Assembly: GCA_026874595.1 (NCBI GenBank)
Contig: CM049320.1
Span: forward strand, 11,185,964 to 11,249,963
Length of the DNA: 64,000 nt
From: Sipunculus nudus
Taxonomy: Eukaryota; Annelida; Sipuncula; Golfingiida; Sipunculidae
Direction of reading: 5' to 3'
How positions within the stretch are numbered: the stretch's first letter is position 1; each line of letters begins with the position of its first letter. The notes beneath the pieces are model-generated. The model ran no database searches and was not told the DNA's origin. It saw nothing but the letters and a program-made list of their open reading frames with translations. Made by a program: the position numbers and the translations under genes. Shown in pieces: positions 1 to 12,196 of the stretch.

Positions 1-1619
1 TGGCGCCACCAGTCTGCAGGAACTGATGGAACATCTCATGATCAATATGAATGCCGAAAATCATGACCATCAGTGATGTAGTTATTGAGATATTGAAGTT
101 TTTGTATGAAATTTTGGACTACTATGGGGGGGTACTTTGGGGCCCCATAGCTTGAAGGATATGGGTAACAGAGACCCCTATTTCTGGTTTCCAAGGAGAT
201 TTTTCATGGACCTTTCAGTGTGTCAAGAATTAAGATTCTAGGTCCAGTCTTTACAATTTTTGCCTTGTTAACAGATGTTCACATTTTGAAAGGTCTCAAA
301 AATAGAGAAAAAAATTCATAAAAAAATCCAACCATACAGGTGGCGCCACCAGTCTGCAGGAAGTGATGACACATCCCATGATCAATAGTTATGCCACAAA
401 TCATGACCATCAGTCAAGAAGTTAATGAGATATTAAAGTTTTTGTATGAAATTTTGGACTTTTCTTGGGGGTACTTTGGGGCCCCATAGCTCAAAGAATA
501 TGGGTAACAGAGACCTAATTTCTGGTTTCCATGGAGACTTTTCATAGGTCTCTCAGTGTGTCAAGAATGAAGATTCTAGGTCTAGTCTTTACGATTTGTG
601 CCACGTTAACAGATGACAGCATCCTTAAAGGTCTCAAAAATAGAGGAAAAAAATCGTGAAAAATTGAACAATACAGGTGGCGCCACCAGTCTGCAGGAAC
701 TGATGGAACATCTCATAATCAATATGTATGCCAAAAATCATGACCATCAGTGATGTAGTTATTGAGATATTGAAGTTTTTGTATGAAATTTTGGACTTTT
801 CTGGGGGGTACTTTGGGTCCCCATAGCTCGAAGGATATGGTTAACAGAGACTTAGTTTCTGGTTTCCAAGGATATTTTTCATGGACCTCTCAGTGTGTCA
901 AGAATTAAGATTCTAGGTCCAGTCTTTACGATTTGTGCCTTGTTAACAGATGTTCACATTTTGAAAGGTCTCAAAAATAGAGAAAAAAATTAGTAAAAAA
1001 TTGAACAATATAGGTGGCGCCACCAGTCTGCAGGAAGTGATGGAACATCTCATGATCAATATGTATGCCAAAAATCATGACCATCAGTCAAGGATTAAAT
1101 GAGATATTGAAGTTTTTGCATGAAATTTTTTACTTTTCTGGGGGGTACTTTGGGGCCCCATAGCTGGAAGGATATGGGTAACAGAGACCTAATTTCTGGT
1201 TTCCATGGAGACTTTTCATAGGTCTCTCAGTGTGTCGATAATGAAGATTCTAGGTCCAGTCGTTACGATTTGTGCCTTGTTAACAGATGTTAACATTTTT
1301 AAACGGATCAAAAATAGAGAAAAAAATTCGTAAAAAATCGAAAAATACAGGTGGCGCCACCAGTCCTCAGGAACTGATGGAACATCTCATGATCAATATG
1401 TATGCCAAATATCATGACCATCAGTCAAGTAGTTAATGAGAAATTGAAGTTTTTGTATCAAATTTTTGACTTTTCTGAGGGGTACTTTGGGTCCCCATAG
1501 CTCGAAGGATATGGGTAACAGAGACCTAATTTCTGGTTTCCAAGGAGATTTTTCATTGACCTCTCAGAATGTAAAGTTACAAGATCCTAAGTCCAGCGGT
1601 TACAATTTGTGCCAGGTTA

Positions 1620-1668
1620 ACGGACAGACGGACCGACAGACAGACGGACAGACAGACGGACGACGGAC
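1620..1668 (+). repeat. GACA/GACG tetranucleotide microsatellite
   Basis: A run of GACA, GACG and GACC tetramers lies directly after the last 337-bp unit and before the terminal motif. Microsatellites of the same type sit at the same relative place at 11457-11477, 16949-16981, 38047-38060 (as TCCG), 41701-41733 (as TCCG/TCCT) and 56026-56060 (as TCCG). Confidence 0.9.
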
Positions 1669-1684
1669 AAAGAGTGATCGCTAT

Positions 1685-1714
1685 AGCTCAGCTTGACTGA
1701 AAGTCAGCTGAGCT
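1685..1714 (+). other. Terminal hairpin of the Helitron-like element
   Basis: AGCTCAGCTTGACT pairs with AGTCAGCTGAGCT across a GAA loop with one bulged base. It is followed by CTAA, like the hairpin plus CTRR that ends Helitrons. A related hairpin with a compensatory change is at 50781-50806. Confidence 0.75.
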
Positions 1715-1984
1715 AAAAACAGAGAAAATAAGCAAATTTATGTCCCGAGCTTTCGCCTTTAAAGTCCTAGATGATGTGATCAGGAAGTAAAAATAGTTTT
1801 AACTATGCTCAAAAGATGGCAGCACCTGGCAGATACTGCAAAACATTGAAGTACTATGTCCACTGCTAGCGACACCTGTTGGTATTAGTGAAACTAAATG
1901 TGGTCATTCATCATATGAATGAGGTACCCATGGGTAATGGTGCTCAGCTGAAGGACATTTTTAGGGACCTCCCTGGAAGTCATG

Positions 1985-2700
1985 TACGTATGAGGATTTT
2001 AGGCTAAATGGATACAAATTGTGCCCCATCTGTTTGCTCAAAAATCATGTTTTCTCCCCTTATTTGCAAAATATAGATAATTATGACCTAATTTCCAGTT
2101 TCCAAGGGTATTTTTCATGGAACTCTAAGGATCTCAAGTTAGAAGATTCTAGGTCCAACACTCATGATTTGTGTCCTGCTTATGGACAACAGCTTCACTT
2201 TTAGTTCTCAGGTATAAACACAATAATTTGGTAACAGTGCTCAGCTGAAGTTTGAAAAGACTCCCAGAGTGCTCAAAATCATGCATTTCACCAATAGCCC
2301 TTAGATATAGATTACAGTGACCTTACTCTACATGCAGCTGCTGCCATTTGTGCCTTCCTGACTATTTTAGTGTCAAAATCAAATTCTTTCACAGTTTGCA
2401 AAAAAAGGATAAGAGTTATATTTCTGGGTTTCTAGGAGATATTTAGGGACCTCCCTGAAAGTCATGTATGAGGATTTTAGGCTAAACGGATACAAATTGT
2501 GCCCCATCTGACTCACTGTTTCCTTAAATATCATGTTTTCTCCCCTTATTTGCAAAATATAGATAATTATGACCTAATTTCCAGTTTCCAAGGGTATTTT
2601 TCGTGGAACTCTAAGGATCTCAAGTTAGAAGATTCTAGGTCAAACACTCATGATTTGTGCCCTGCTAATGGACAACAGCTTCATTTTTAGTTCTCAAATA
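1985..2700 (+). repeat. Pair of ~480-bp sub-repeats inside unit 1
   Basis: The block beginning 'tatgaggattttaggctaaa' starts near 1992 and again near 2470. Each copy holds 'ttatttgcaaaatatagata' followed by 'gacctaatttccagtttcc'. The same pair recurs in units 2 and 3 (near 4810/5290 and 7635/8115). The conserved part is clearly related to the core of the 337-bp units at the left end. The apparent 61-63-codon ORFs here are by-products of the repeat. Confidence 0.8.
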
Positions 2701-2837
2701 TAAACATAAAAAATTGAAACTAGAATGGCTTTGTGTTTGCTGTGCAATACAATTATGTTTCCCCTATTGGCCATCCCAAAACATAAGGGATAAAATTTTC
2801 ATTATCTTAAAACAATGAATCTAGATTTCAGCAGATA

Positions 2838-3325
2838 AGACCTTGAAGGTCAGGGTCACTACTTTCCAAACTCTGATTACATTTTGGCAGAAAGAACTGG
2901 TGAACTGAATTTGAACAAAAAATATAATCAGTGCCTCCAATGTTATGGGGATCACAATAAGCCTGGAAATGCATATATCTGACCTCAACGATAAACGTCA
3001 CAGAATTTTGAACACATCCATGATTTTGGTAGGAACAATGAGTGTTTCAAATTTAGAGGAAAATTATTGTGTTGACAAAACTAACTAAAATTCGGTTGAT
3101 TTGACCTTGAAGATCCTTATCAAAGTTACCAAATTTCAAGAAAATATTGGAAATACTACAAAAGTTATAGGGCTTATGAAAATGTAACATTTTGGCAGAT
3201 TTGACCTCAAGGGAAAGGTCAAGCTCACCAGATTTCGAACTCAGAAAAAAAATTTTGGTAGTAACAATGACTTTCAAAATGTGGAGGAAAATTTGCAGCC
3301 CTTCAACAGTTATCTCAGCCACAAT
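2838..3325 (+). repeat. Degenerate sub-repeats with GACCTTGA/GACCTCAA motifs
   Basis: Four loosely similar blocks of about 100-130 bp contain 'gaccttgaaggtc', 'gacctcaacgataaa', 'gaccttgaagatcc' and 'gacctcaagggaaaggtc', each followed by AT-rich sequence ending in 'ttttggtag' or similar. The pattern recurs in the other two 2.8-kb units. The motif resembles the core of the element at 15891-17000, so the two may share an origin. Confidence 0.55.
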
Positions 3326-3574
3326 ATAGTTACTATTATTCCACTGATTTATACATTTATACAGGTGGCATCACCAGTTTGCATAAACTAATGAAGAATA
3401 TGCATGCAAAGAATCATGGAAATCAATGCATTATTTATACTTGGGCCTTTGTATCAATTTTTTTCTGGGGGTACTTTCAAGCCCATAAGGCTTAAGAGGA
3501 TATTGATAAAAGAGACCTTATTTCATGTTTCCAGGGAGATTTTTAATGGAAGTCCCAGTCATCAGAGCAAAAAA

Positions 3575-3620
3575 CAAGTGGCCCATGGGTCATAACGCTC
3601 AGCTGAATTCAAGGAGCCCT
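3575..3620 (+). other. Embedded 5' end motif of the Helitron-like family
   Basis: ACAAGTGGCCCATGGG is followed by 'tcataacgctcagctgaatt'. The same sequence ends the minus-strand elements at 52452 and 57967 and, diverged, starts the element at 15891. It abuts the truncated 337-bp-type block, so a second element begins here within the tandem unit. It recurs near 6397 and 9230 in units 2 and 3. Confidence 0.7.
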
Positions 3621-6600
3621 AAACCAAGCATACTGCATACCACTGGCCTCATGTACACAATACTTGACATGGTGCTTGAAACCTTGAATAAAAATCTACA
3701 ATTTTTGATAAATTGATCAAATCGGCATATAAATGCTCATTCTGTGAAAAATTTACAGCTCATGTACTGACCTCTGTGGTTGAAGAACGACTTTATCTGC
3801 TTTACCACTCTACACAGTAGACCTGGCTTCAGCTTCTGGTAAGGTACCAGTACAGCAAGACACTGTTTACAAACACAAAAGGTCTTCATTAATTATGTAC
3901 AGAAAATAAATGGTCATGTCAGTGATGATCATCTAAATTGTGTAAGAGTCCAGGTGTGCCATGGAGAAAGGCCCTATAGACTTGAGCAGAGACCCTAAAA
4001 GCCCATAGTTCACAGGGTTAAAGAAGGAGGGCCAAGGGAAATGTGAACATGGAATTCTAGTCATATGAAATTATGACTATTTTACAGGATTTATGTCTTT
4101 GAAAGCAAGGGGAGAGTTACCCTTTAGACAGGAAAGGTTTTCCACAGGTTTAAGATGTCACAAAAAAGGGTCATGTTAGTGATGACAATCTAAATTGTGT
4201 AAGAATCAAGGTGTGCCATGGAGAGAGGAAAGGCCCTATTGTCTTCCCATAGCCAAAGTTGGTCAAAATTTAAGATACTGGTTTTATATTCATGAGAATA
4301 ACTTATAAAACTTGAAATAATCAGATTAATTTTTGGTTAATGTTAAAATCTTGATTTAATAAAGTTATATCTCTGAAAAAAGTCGAGCATCTAAAATTCT
4401 TATGGTAAGTGAGAGAATAAATTTCCTGTTTTTTCACAAGGTGCATTATGTTCTGGCCTTATTTAAGGTTAATACGAGACTTCATGGACCTCCCTGCTAG
4501 TGAAGTAAGAAGATTCTAGGTCCAATGGTTATAAAAAAAAAAAACAAAGAAAATAAGCAAATTTATGTCCCGAGCTTTCGCCTTTAAAGTCCTAGATGAT
4601 GTGGTCAGGAAGTAAAAATAGTTTTAACTATGCTCAAAAGATGGCAGCACCTGGCAGATACTGCAAAACATTGAAGTACTATGTCCACTGCTAGCGACAC
4701 CTGTTGGTATTAGTGAAACTAAATGTGGTCATTCATCATATGAATGAGGTACCCATGGGTAATGGTGCTCAGCTGAAGGACATTTTTAGGGACCTCCCTG
4801 GAAGTCATGTACTTATGAGGATTTTAGGCTAAATGGATACAAATTGTGCCCCATCTGTTTGCTCAAAAATCATGTTTTCTCCCCTTATTTGCAAAATATA
4901 GATAATTATGACCTAATTTCCAGTTTCCAAGGGTATTTTTCATGAAACTCTAAGGATCTCAAGTTAGAATATTCTAGGTCCAACACTCATGATTTGTGTC
5001 CTGCTTATGGACAACAGCTTCACTTTTAGTTCTCAGGTATAACACAATAATTTGGTAGCAGTGCTCAGCTGAAGTTTGAAAAGACTCCCAGTGCGCTCAA
5101 AATCATGCATTTCACCAATAGCCCTTAGATATAGATTACACTGACCTTACTCTACATTCAGCTGCTACCATTTGTGCCTTCCTGACTATTTTAGTGTCAA
5201 AATCAAATTCTTTCACAGTTTGCAGAAAAAGGATCAGAGTTATATTTCTGGGTTTCTAGGAGATTTTTAGGGACCTCCCTGAAATTCAAGTATGAGGATT
5301 TTAGGCTAAACGGATACAAATTGTGCCCCATCTGACTCACGGTTTCCTTAAAAATCATGTTGCTCCACTTATTTGCAAAATATAGATAATTATGACCTAA
5401 TTTCCAGTTTCCAAGGGTATTTTTTGTGGAACTCTAAGGATCTCAAGTTAGAAGATTCTAGGTCAAACACTCATGATTTGTGCCCTGCTAATGGACAACA
5501 GCTTCATTTTTAGTTCTCAAATATAAACATAAAAAATTGAAACTAGAATGGCTTTGTGTTTGCTGTGCAATACAATTATGTTTCCCCTATTGGCCATCCC
5601 AAAACATAAGGGATAAAATTTTCATTATCTTAAAACAATGAATCTAGATTTCAGCAGATTAGACCTTGAAGGTCAAGGTCACCACTTTCCAAACTCTGAT
5701 TACATTTTGGCAGAAAGAACTGGTGAACTGAATTTGAACAAAAAATATAATCAGTGCCTCCAATGTTATGGGGATCACAATAAGCCTGGAAATGCATATA
5801 TCTGACCTCAACAATAAACGTCACAGAATTTTGAACACATCCATGATTTTGGTAGGAACAATGAGTGTTTCAAATTTAGAGGAAAATTATTGTGTTGACA
5901 AGACAACTAAAATTTGGTTGATTTGACCTTGAAGATCCTTATCAAAGTTACCAAATTTCAAGAAAATATTGGAAATACTACAAAAGTTATGGGGCTTATG
6001 AAAATGTAACATTTTGGCAGATTTGACCTCAAGGGAAAGGTCAAGGTCACCAGATTTCGAACTCAGAAAAAAAATATTGGTAGTAACAATGACTTTCAAA
6101 ATGTGGAGGAAAATTTGCAGCCCTTCAACAGTTATCTCAGCCACGATATAGTTACTATTATTCCACTGATTTATACATTTATACAGGTGGCATCACCAGT
6201 TTGCATAAACTAATGAAGAATATGCATGCAAAGAATCATGGAAATCAATGCATTATTTATACTTGGGCCTTTGTATCAATTTTTTTCTGGGGGTACTTTC
6301 AAGCCCATAAGGCTTAAGAGGATATTGATAAAAGAGACCTTATTTCATGTTTCCAGGGAGATTTTTAATGGACATCCCAGTCATCAGAGCAAAAAACAAG
6401 TGGCCCATGGGTCATAACTCTCAGCTGAATTCAAGGAGCCCTAAACCAAGCATACTGCATACCACTGGCCTCATGTACACAATATTTGACATGGTGCTTG
6501 AAACCTTGAATAAAAATCTACAATTTTTGATAAATTGATCAAATCGGCATATAAATGCTCATTCTGTGAAAAATTTACAGCTCATGTACTGACCTCTGTG

Positions 6601-9600
6601 GTTGAAGAACGACTTGATCTGCTTTACCACTCTACACAGTAGACCTGGCTTCAGCTTCTGGTACGGTACCAGTACAGCAAGACACTGTTTACAAACACAA
6701 AAGGTCTTCATTAATTATGTACAGAAAATAAATGGTCATGTCAGTGATGATCATCTTAATTGTGTAAGAATCCAGGTGTGCCATGGAGAAAGGCCCTATA
6801 GACTTGAGCAGAGACCCTAAAAGCCCATAGCTCACCGGGTTAAAGAAGGAGGGCCAAGGGAAATGTGAACATGGAATTCTAGTCATATGAAATTATGACT
6901 ATTTTACAGGATTTATGTCTTTGAAAGCGAGGGGAGAGTTACCCTTTAGACAGGAAAGGTTTTCCACAGGTTTAAGATGTCACAAAAAATGGTCATGTTA
7001 GTGATGACAATCTAAATTGTGTAAGAATCAAGGTGTGCCATGGAGAGAGGAAAGGCCCTATTGTCTTCCCATAGCCAAAGTTGGTCAAAATTTAAGATAC
7101 TGGTTTTATATCCATGAGAATAACTTATAAAACTTGAAATAATCAGAGTAATTTTTGGTTAATGTTAAAATCTTGATTTAATAAAGTTATATCTCTGAAA
7201 AAAGTCAAGCATCTAAAATTCTTATGGTAAGTGAGAGAATAAATTTCCTGTTTTTTCACAAGGTGCATTATGTTCTGGCCTTATTTAAGGTTAATACGAG
7301 ACTTCATGGACCTCCCTGCTAGTGAAGTAAGAAGATTCTAGGTCCAATGGTTATAAAAAAAAAACAAAGAAAATAAGCAAATTTATGTCCCGAGCTTTCG
7401 CCTTTAAAGTCCTAGATGATGTGGTCAGGAAGAAAAAATAGTTTTAACTATGCTCAAAAGATGGCAACACCTCGCAGATACTGCAAAACATTGAAGTACT
7501 ATGTCCACTGCTAGTGACACCTGTTGGTATTAGTGAAACTAAATGTGGTCATTCATCATATGAATGAGGGACCCATGGGTAATGGTGCTCAGCTGAAGGA
7601 CATTTTTAGGGACCTCCCTGGAAGTCATGTACGTATGAGGATTTAAGGCTAAATGGATACAAATTGTGCCCCATCTGTTTGCTCAAAAATCATGTTTTCT
7701 CCCCTTATTTGCAAAATATAGATAATTATGACCTAATTTCCAGTTTCCAAGGGTATTTTTCATGGAACTCTGAGGATCTCAAGTTAGAAGATTCTAGGTC
7801 CAACACTCATGATTTGTGTCCTGCTTATGGACAACAGCTTCACTTTTAGTTCTCAGGTATAAACATAATAATTTGGTAACAGTGCTCAGCTGAAGTTTGA
7901 AAAGACTCCCAGAGTGCTCAAAATCATGCATTTCACCAATAGCCCTTAGATATAGATTACAGTGACCTTACTCTACATGCAGCTGCTGCCATTTGTGCCT
8001 TCCTGACTATTTTAGTGTCAAAATCAAATTCTTTCACAGTTTGCAAAAAAAGGATAAGAGTTATATTTCTGGGTTTCTAGGAGATATTTAGGGACCTCCC
8101 TGAAAGTCATGTATGAGGATTTTAGGCTAAACGGATACAAATTGTGCCCCATCTGACTCACTGTTTCCTTAAATATCATGCTTTCTCCCCTTATTTGCAA
8201 AATATAGATAATTATGACCTAATTTTCAGTTTCCAAGGGTATTTTTCGTGGAACTCTAAGGATCTCAAGTAAGAAGATTCTAGGTCAAACACTCATGATT
8301 TGTGCCCTGCTAATGGACAACAGCTTCATTTTTAGTTCTCAAATATAAACATAAAAAAAATGAAACTAGAATGGCTTTGTTTTTGCTGTGCAATACAATT
8401 ATGTTTCCCCTATTGGCCATCCCAAAACATAAGGGATAAAATTTTCATTATCTTAAAACAATGAATCTGGATTTCAGCAGATTAGACCTTGAAGGTCAAG
8501 GTCACCACTTTTCAAACTCTGATTACATTTTGGCAGAAAGAACTGGTGAACTGAATTTGAACAAAAAATATAATCAGTGCCTCCAATGTTATGGGGATCA
8601 CAATAAGCCTGGAAATGCATATATCTGACCTCAGGGATAAATGTCACAGAATTTGGAACACATCCATGATTTTGGTAGGAACAATAAGTGTTTCAAATTT
8701 AGAGGAAAATTTTCGCGTTCACAATACTTACTAAAATTCGGCTGATTTGACCTTGAAGATCCTTATCAAAGTTACCAAATTTCAAGCAAATATTGGAAAT
8801 ACTACAACAGTGATGGAGCTTATGAAAATGTAACATTTTGGCAGATTTGACCTCAAGGGAAAGGTCAAGCTCACCAGATTTCGAACTCAGAAAAACATTT
8901 TTGGTAGTAACAATGACTTTCAAAATGTGGAGGAAAATTTGCAGCCCTTCAACAGTTATCTCAGCCACGATATAGTTACTATTATTCCACTGATTTATAC
9001 ATTTATACAGTTGGCATCACCAGTTTGCATAAACAAATGAAGAATATGCATGCAAAGAATCATGGAAATCAATGCATTAGTTATACTTGGGCCTTTGTAT
9101 CAATTTTTTCTGGGGGTACTTTCAAGCCCATAAGGCTTAAGAGGATATTGATAAAAGAGACCTTATTTCATGTTTCCAAGAAGATTTTTAAAGGACATCC
9201 CAGTCATCACAGTCATCAGAGCAAAAAACAAGTGGCCCATGGGTCATAAGGCTCAGCTGAATTCAAGGAGCCTTAAACAAAGCATACTGCATACCACTGG
9301 CCTCATGTACACAATACTTGACATGGTGCTTGAAACCTTGAATAATAATCTACAATTTTTGATAAATTGATCAAATCGGCATATAAATGCTCATTCTGTG
9401 AAAAATTTACAGCTCGAACTGACCTCTGTGGTTGAGGAACGACTTGATCTTCTTTACCACTACACAGTAGACCTGGCTTCAGCTTCTGGTAAGGTACCAG
9501 TACAGCAAGACACTGTTTACAAACACAAAAGGTCTTCATTAATTATGTACAGAAAATAAATGGTCATGTCAGTGATGATCATCTAAATTGTGTAAGAATC

Positions 9601-9799
9601 CGGGTGTGCCATGGAGAGAGGAAAGGCCCTATAGACTTGAGCAGAGGCCCTAAAAGCCCATAGCTCACTGGGTTAAAGAAGGAGGGCCAAGGGAAATGTG
9701 AACATGGAATTCTAGTCATATGAAATTATGACTATTTTACAGGATTTCTGTGTCTTTGAAAGCGAGGGGAGAGTTACCCTTTAGACAGGAAAGGTTTTC

Positions 9800-10140
9800 C
9801 ACAGGTTTAAGATGTACAGAAAATAAATGTCATGTTAGTGATGATCATCTAAATTGTGTAAGAATCAAGGTGTGCCATGGAGAGAGGAAAGGCCCTATTG
9901 TCTTGAGCAGAGACTCAAAAAGCCCATAGCTCACTGGCAGAAGGGCCAAGGGAAATGTGAACATGGAATTTTCTAGTTTTCTCTGTCTGGAAGGGGAGGG
10001 GAAAGTTCCTTTACACAGGTTAAAGGTACATCAACAATGTTCAACACATGAAAAAGCTGATATCTGTAAGTGTGCATGATATAAATTTTATCAACAGTGC
10101 TTAATATATAAGGAAGAATGTGCCATAGCCAAAGTTTGGC
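9800..10140 (+). repeat. Extra sequence that lengthens unit 3
   Basis: Unit 3 is about 230 bp longer than units 1 and 2. The extra length repeats the block 'tgtacagaaaataaatg', 'gatgatcatctaaattg', 'gtgtgccatggagagagg' already present near 9545-9640. Units 1 and 2 keep only a shortened second copy (for example near 4160-4250). Unit 3 may therefore keep an older, less deleted arrangement. Confidence 0.65.
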
Positions 10141-10460
10141 AAAATTTAAGAGACTGGTTTTATATTCATGAGAATAACTTATAAAACTTGAAATAATCAG
10201 ATTAATTTTTGGTAAATGTTAAAATCTTGATTTAATAAAGTTATATCTCTGAAAAAAAAGTCAAGCATCCACAATTCTTATGGTAAGTGAGAGAATAAAT
10301 TTCCTGTTTTTTCACAAGGTGCATTATGTTCTGGCCTTATTTTAGGTTAATACGAGACTTCATGGACCTCCCTGCTAGTGAAGTAAGAAGATTCTAGGTC
10401 CGATGGTTATAAAAAAAACAGAGAACATAAGCAAATTTATGTCCCGAGTTTTCGCCTTTG

Positions 10461-11530
10461 ATTGCAAAGAATCATAGAAATCAATGCATTAGTTATACTT
10501 GGGCCTTTGTACCAATTTTTTTCTGGGGGTACTTTCAAGCCCACAAGGCATAAGAGGATATTGATAAAAGAGACCTTATTTCATGTTTCCAAGGAGATTT
10601 TTAATGGACATCCCAGGATGTGAAGTAAGAAGATTACAGGTCAAACAGTGTTGATTTTTGCCCTGAAAACAGATGACACTTTATTCAAGAGACTCAAAAA
10701 TCGAGAAAAATGCGTAAAAATTAAAATGGCACAGGTCAATAGTCTACAGGAACTAATGGAACACTCCATGATCAATATTCATGGCAATCAATGCATTACA
10801 TGGGTTATTTAGATACTGGAGCTTCAGTATCAATTTTGTAATTATTCTAATTTGTGCCCCATCTGACTGTCACGGTGCTCAAAATAATGTTCTCGGTTTA
10901 TAGGTGCAAAATATAGGTTTTAGTAACCTAATTTTAGGTTTCCCAAGATATTTGCCTAGGACCTCCATGAATATTAAGATAGGAGATTCCAGGCCTAATG
11001 ATTGAATTCAATGTGTGACCTGTCTGTCTGGGTGCTTAAAATACATCTTTCAGCCCATAGGTCACAGAATAAAGGTCACCATGACCTACTTTCAGGTTTC
11101 CAAGGACCTTCATGTTAGAAGTTTCCAGGACTAATGGATACAATTGTGCACCTTCTCACTGTGTGGGTGCTTATATGACATCTTTCCCTATAGGTCGCAC
11201 TATATGGTGACCTAATTTTAGGTTTCTAAGGCCATTTACCTTACTAAATGTCAAGAGGATTCTAGGCCAAATGGATACAATTTGTGCCCTGACTGTCTTG
11301 GTGCGCAAAATCATGTTTTTGGCCTGTAGGTCACGAAATATATAGGTCACCATGCCCTCATTCCAGGTTTTCAAGGAGAATTTTTATGGTCCTCCCTGGA
11401 TTTCAAGTTTGAAGATTTTTGATCCAGCGGTTATCATTTGTGTTTGGTTAACGAACAGACAGATGGACAGACAGACAATGGACAAAGAGTGATCTCTACA
11501 GGTCAGATGTCTTTAAGTCAGCTGAGCTAA
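10461..11530 (+). mobile_element. Degenerate core-array element with 3' microsatellite and terminal motif
   Basis: After the stub of the tandem array, sequence matching the internal core ('aatcatagaaatcaatgcat') resumes. It is followed by degenerate short units near 10860, 10980, 11110, 11215 and 11340, most with 'gtgacctaattttaggttt'-like blocks. A GACA-type microsatellite at about 11457-11477 precedes GTGATCTCTACAGG, and the end AGTCAGCTGAGCTAA closes it at 11530. The left arm of the terminal hairpin has decayed. The element has the same orientation as the one at 1-1716. The 67-codon ORF on the minus strand near 11171-11374 lies in repeat sequence. Confidence 0.7.
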
Positions 11531-11734
11531 TTAAGTCTAAGAGGAAAAGGTTATATTATATAGGCCATGACTGGTTGACATGATTGGTTTGTACCGATGA
11601 ATGATAAATTGTTGCAAATTATATTTTGTGACCAAATCATGCATTTCCCAATAATAAATTGAAGCATGTTAGCAGTTTGTGAACATAAGATGTATATTAT
11701 TACCATGATCATTGGTTTGCTTTTTGATAAAGTT

Positions 11735-11875
11735 CTGGAGACAGATGGAGTCCAAAATATAAGGACATGCACTATTTCAAGCCAATACGGCGCACCACTC
11801 CTGAGAACAGAGCATTTATTCATTCTACAGAAACTGGAAGATAGGTGCCACCACCTGTCTGGTTTACTAAGCAAA
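11735..11875 (-). repeat. Minus-strand copy of the repeat seen at 57590-57720
   Basis: Read on the minus strand, 'aaaccagacaggtgg' is followed by 'tttctgtagaat', then 'gtgcgccgtattggc' and 'atagtgcatgtcc'. The same order appears on the plus strand at about 57600-57705. Overlapping ORFs of 112 and 114 codons on opposite strands span this repeat and are not thought to be genes. Confidence 0.65.
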
Positions 11876-12196
11876 TTACCTAAAAACATCCAAATATGGT
11901 GGTCCCCTCATACCAGCATGCCTTGTCAGGCTGTCTGTTTTTTTCTTGAAAGTGCCAATATTTTCATGCATTGTACTGAACATTTAAGTTACAATTTATC
12001 TCTCAAATAAATTAACTGTAATATAAGTAATATGTAGGGTTGTTGCACGTCCTCCCCGTCCCGAAGAACGCCGAATATCGTGGTCTGAACCACTTTAGTC
12101 AGATCTGACCAAGCTTTAGAGGGTAAACTCTCCACCTTAGGAGCTGTAACGCAAACAAGAAAAGAACAAATAACATTTTTCGCGTTACAGGCCTGT
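11866..12196 (+). repeat. Dispersed repeat, copy 1 (partner at 23786-24176)
   Basis: This shares a long colinear block with 23786-24176, including 'ccaaatatggtgg', 'aatatgtag', 'ggttgttgca', 'cagatctgaccaagcttt' and 'ctccaccttaggagctg'. The copy ends with 'gtaacgcaaacaag' and 'cgcgttacaggcctgtag', an inverted pair around GTAACGC. Family unknown; the repeat is about 330 bp in this copy. Confidence 0.75.

Larger units (their letters stand above)
1..1716 (+). mobile_element. Helitron/Helentron-like non-autonomous element, 3' part, with five ~337-bp core units
   Basis: Five head-to-tail units begin with TGGCGCCACCAG at 1, 341, 678, 1015 and 1352, a spacing of 340, 337, 337 and 337 bp. Each unit then carries a shared block reading roughly 'gacctaatttctggtttcc', then 'gattctaggtccagt', then 'gatttgtgcc'. 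The last unit runs into a GACA/GACG microsatellite, the motif GTGATCGCTATAG and a hairpin. This order of core array, tetranucleotide microsatellite and terminal hairpin matches the bivalve 'pearl' type of Helentron-associated element; that family assignment is from general knowledge and was not searched. The window starts inside the element, so its 5' end is not visible. It encodes no protein. Related copies lie on the opposite strand at 50.8-52.5 and 56.0-58.0 kb. Confidence 0.75.
1717..10460 (+). repeat. Tandem array of three ~2.82-3.05 kb units
   Basis: The landmark TGTCCCGAGC recurs at 1741, 4566 and 7386, and as TGTCCCGAGT at 10440, giving spacings of 2825, 2820 and 3054 bp. The first three units (about 1717-4541, 4542-7361 and 7362-10415) are near-identical by eye along their whole length, differing by scattered substitutions and small indels. 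The fourth copy is only a stub that loses similarity at about 10460. Each unit contains two ~480-bp sub-repeats, a stretch of GACCTTGA-type sub-repeats, one diverged 337-bp core block and an embedded 5' end motif of the Helitron-like family. Short ORFs recur in the units but frameshift between copies, so no coding role is supported. High identity suggests recent or homogenised duplication; an assembly artefact is also possible. Confidence 0.9.

Noticed and set aside
1-1620. Regularly spaced repeats considered as a CRISPR array
   Set aside because: Repeats are ~337 bp, the whole unit is conserved, there are no unique spacers, and the DNA is eukaryotic.
3053-3322. 89-codon minus-strand ORF, repeated at 5887-6144 and 8699-8968
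   Set aside because: It recurs only because the 2.8-kb unit is tandem. The second copy changes frame at its 3' end, and codon use is AT-driven with no domain.
11551-12010. Overlapping 112- and 114-codon ORFs on opposite strands
   Set aside because: Both cross dispersed repeats with relatives elsewhere in the window and show no domain.
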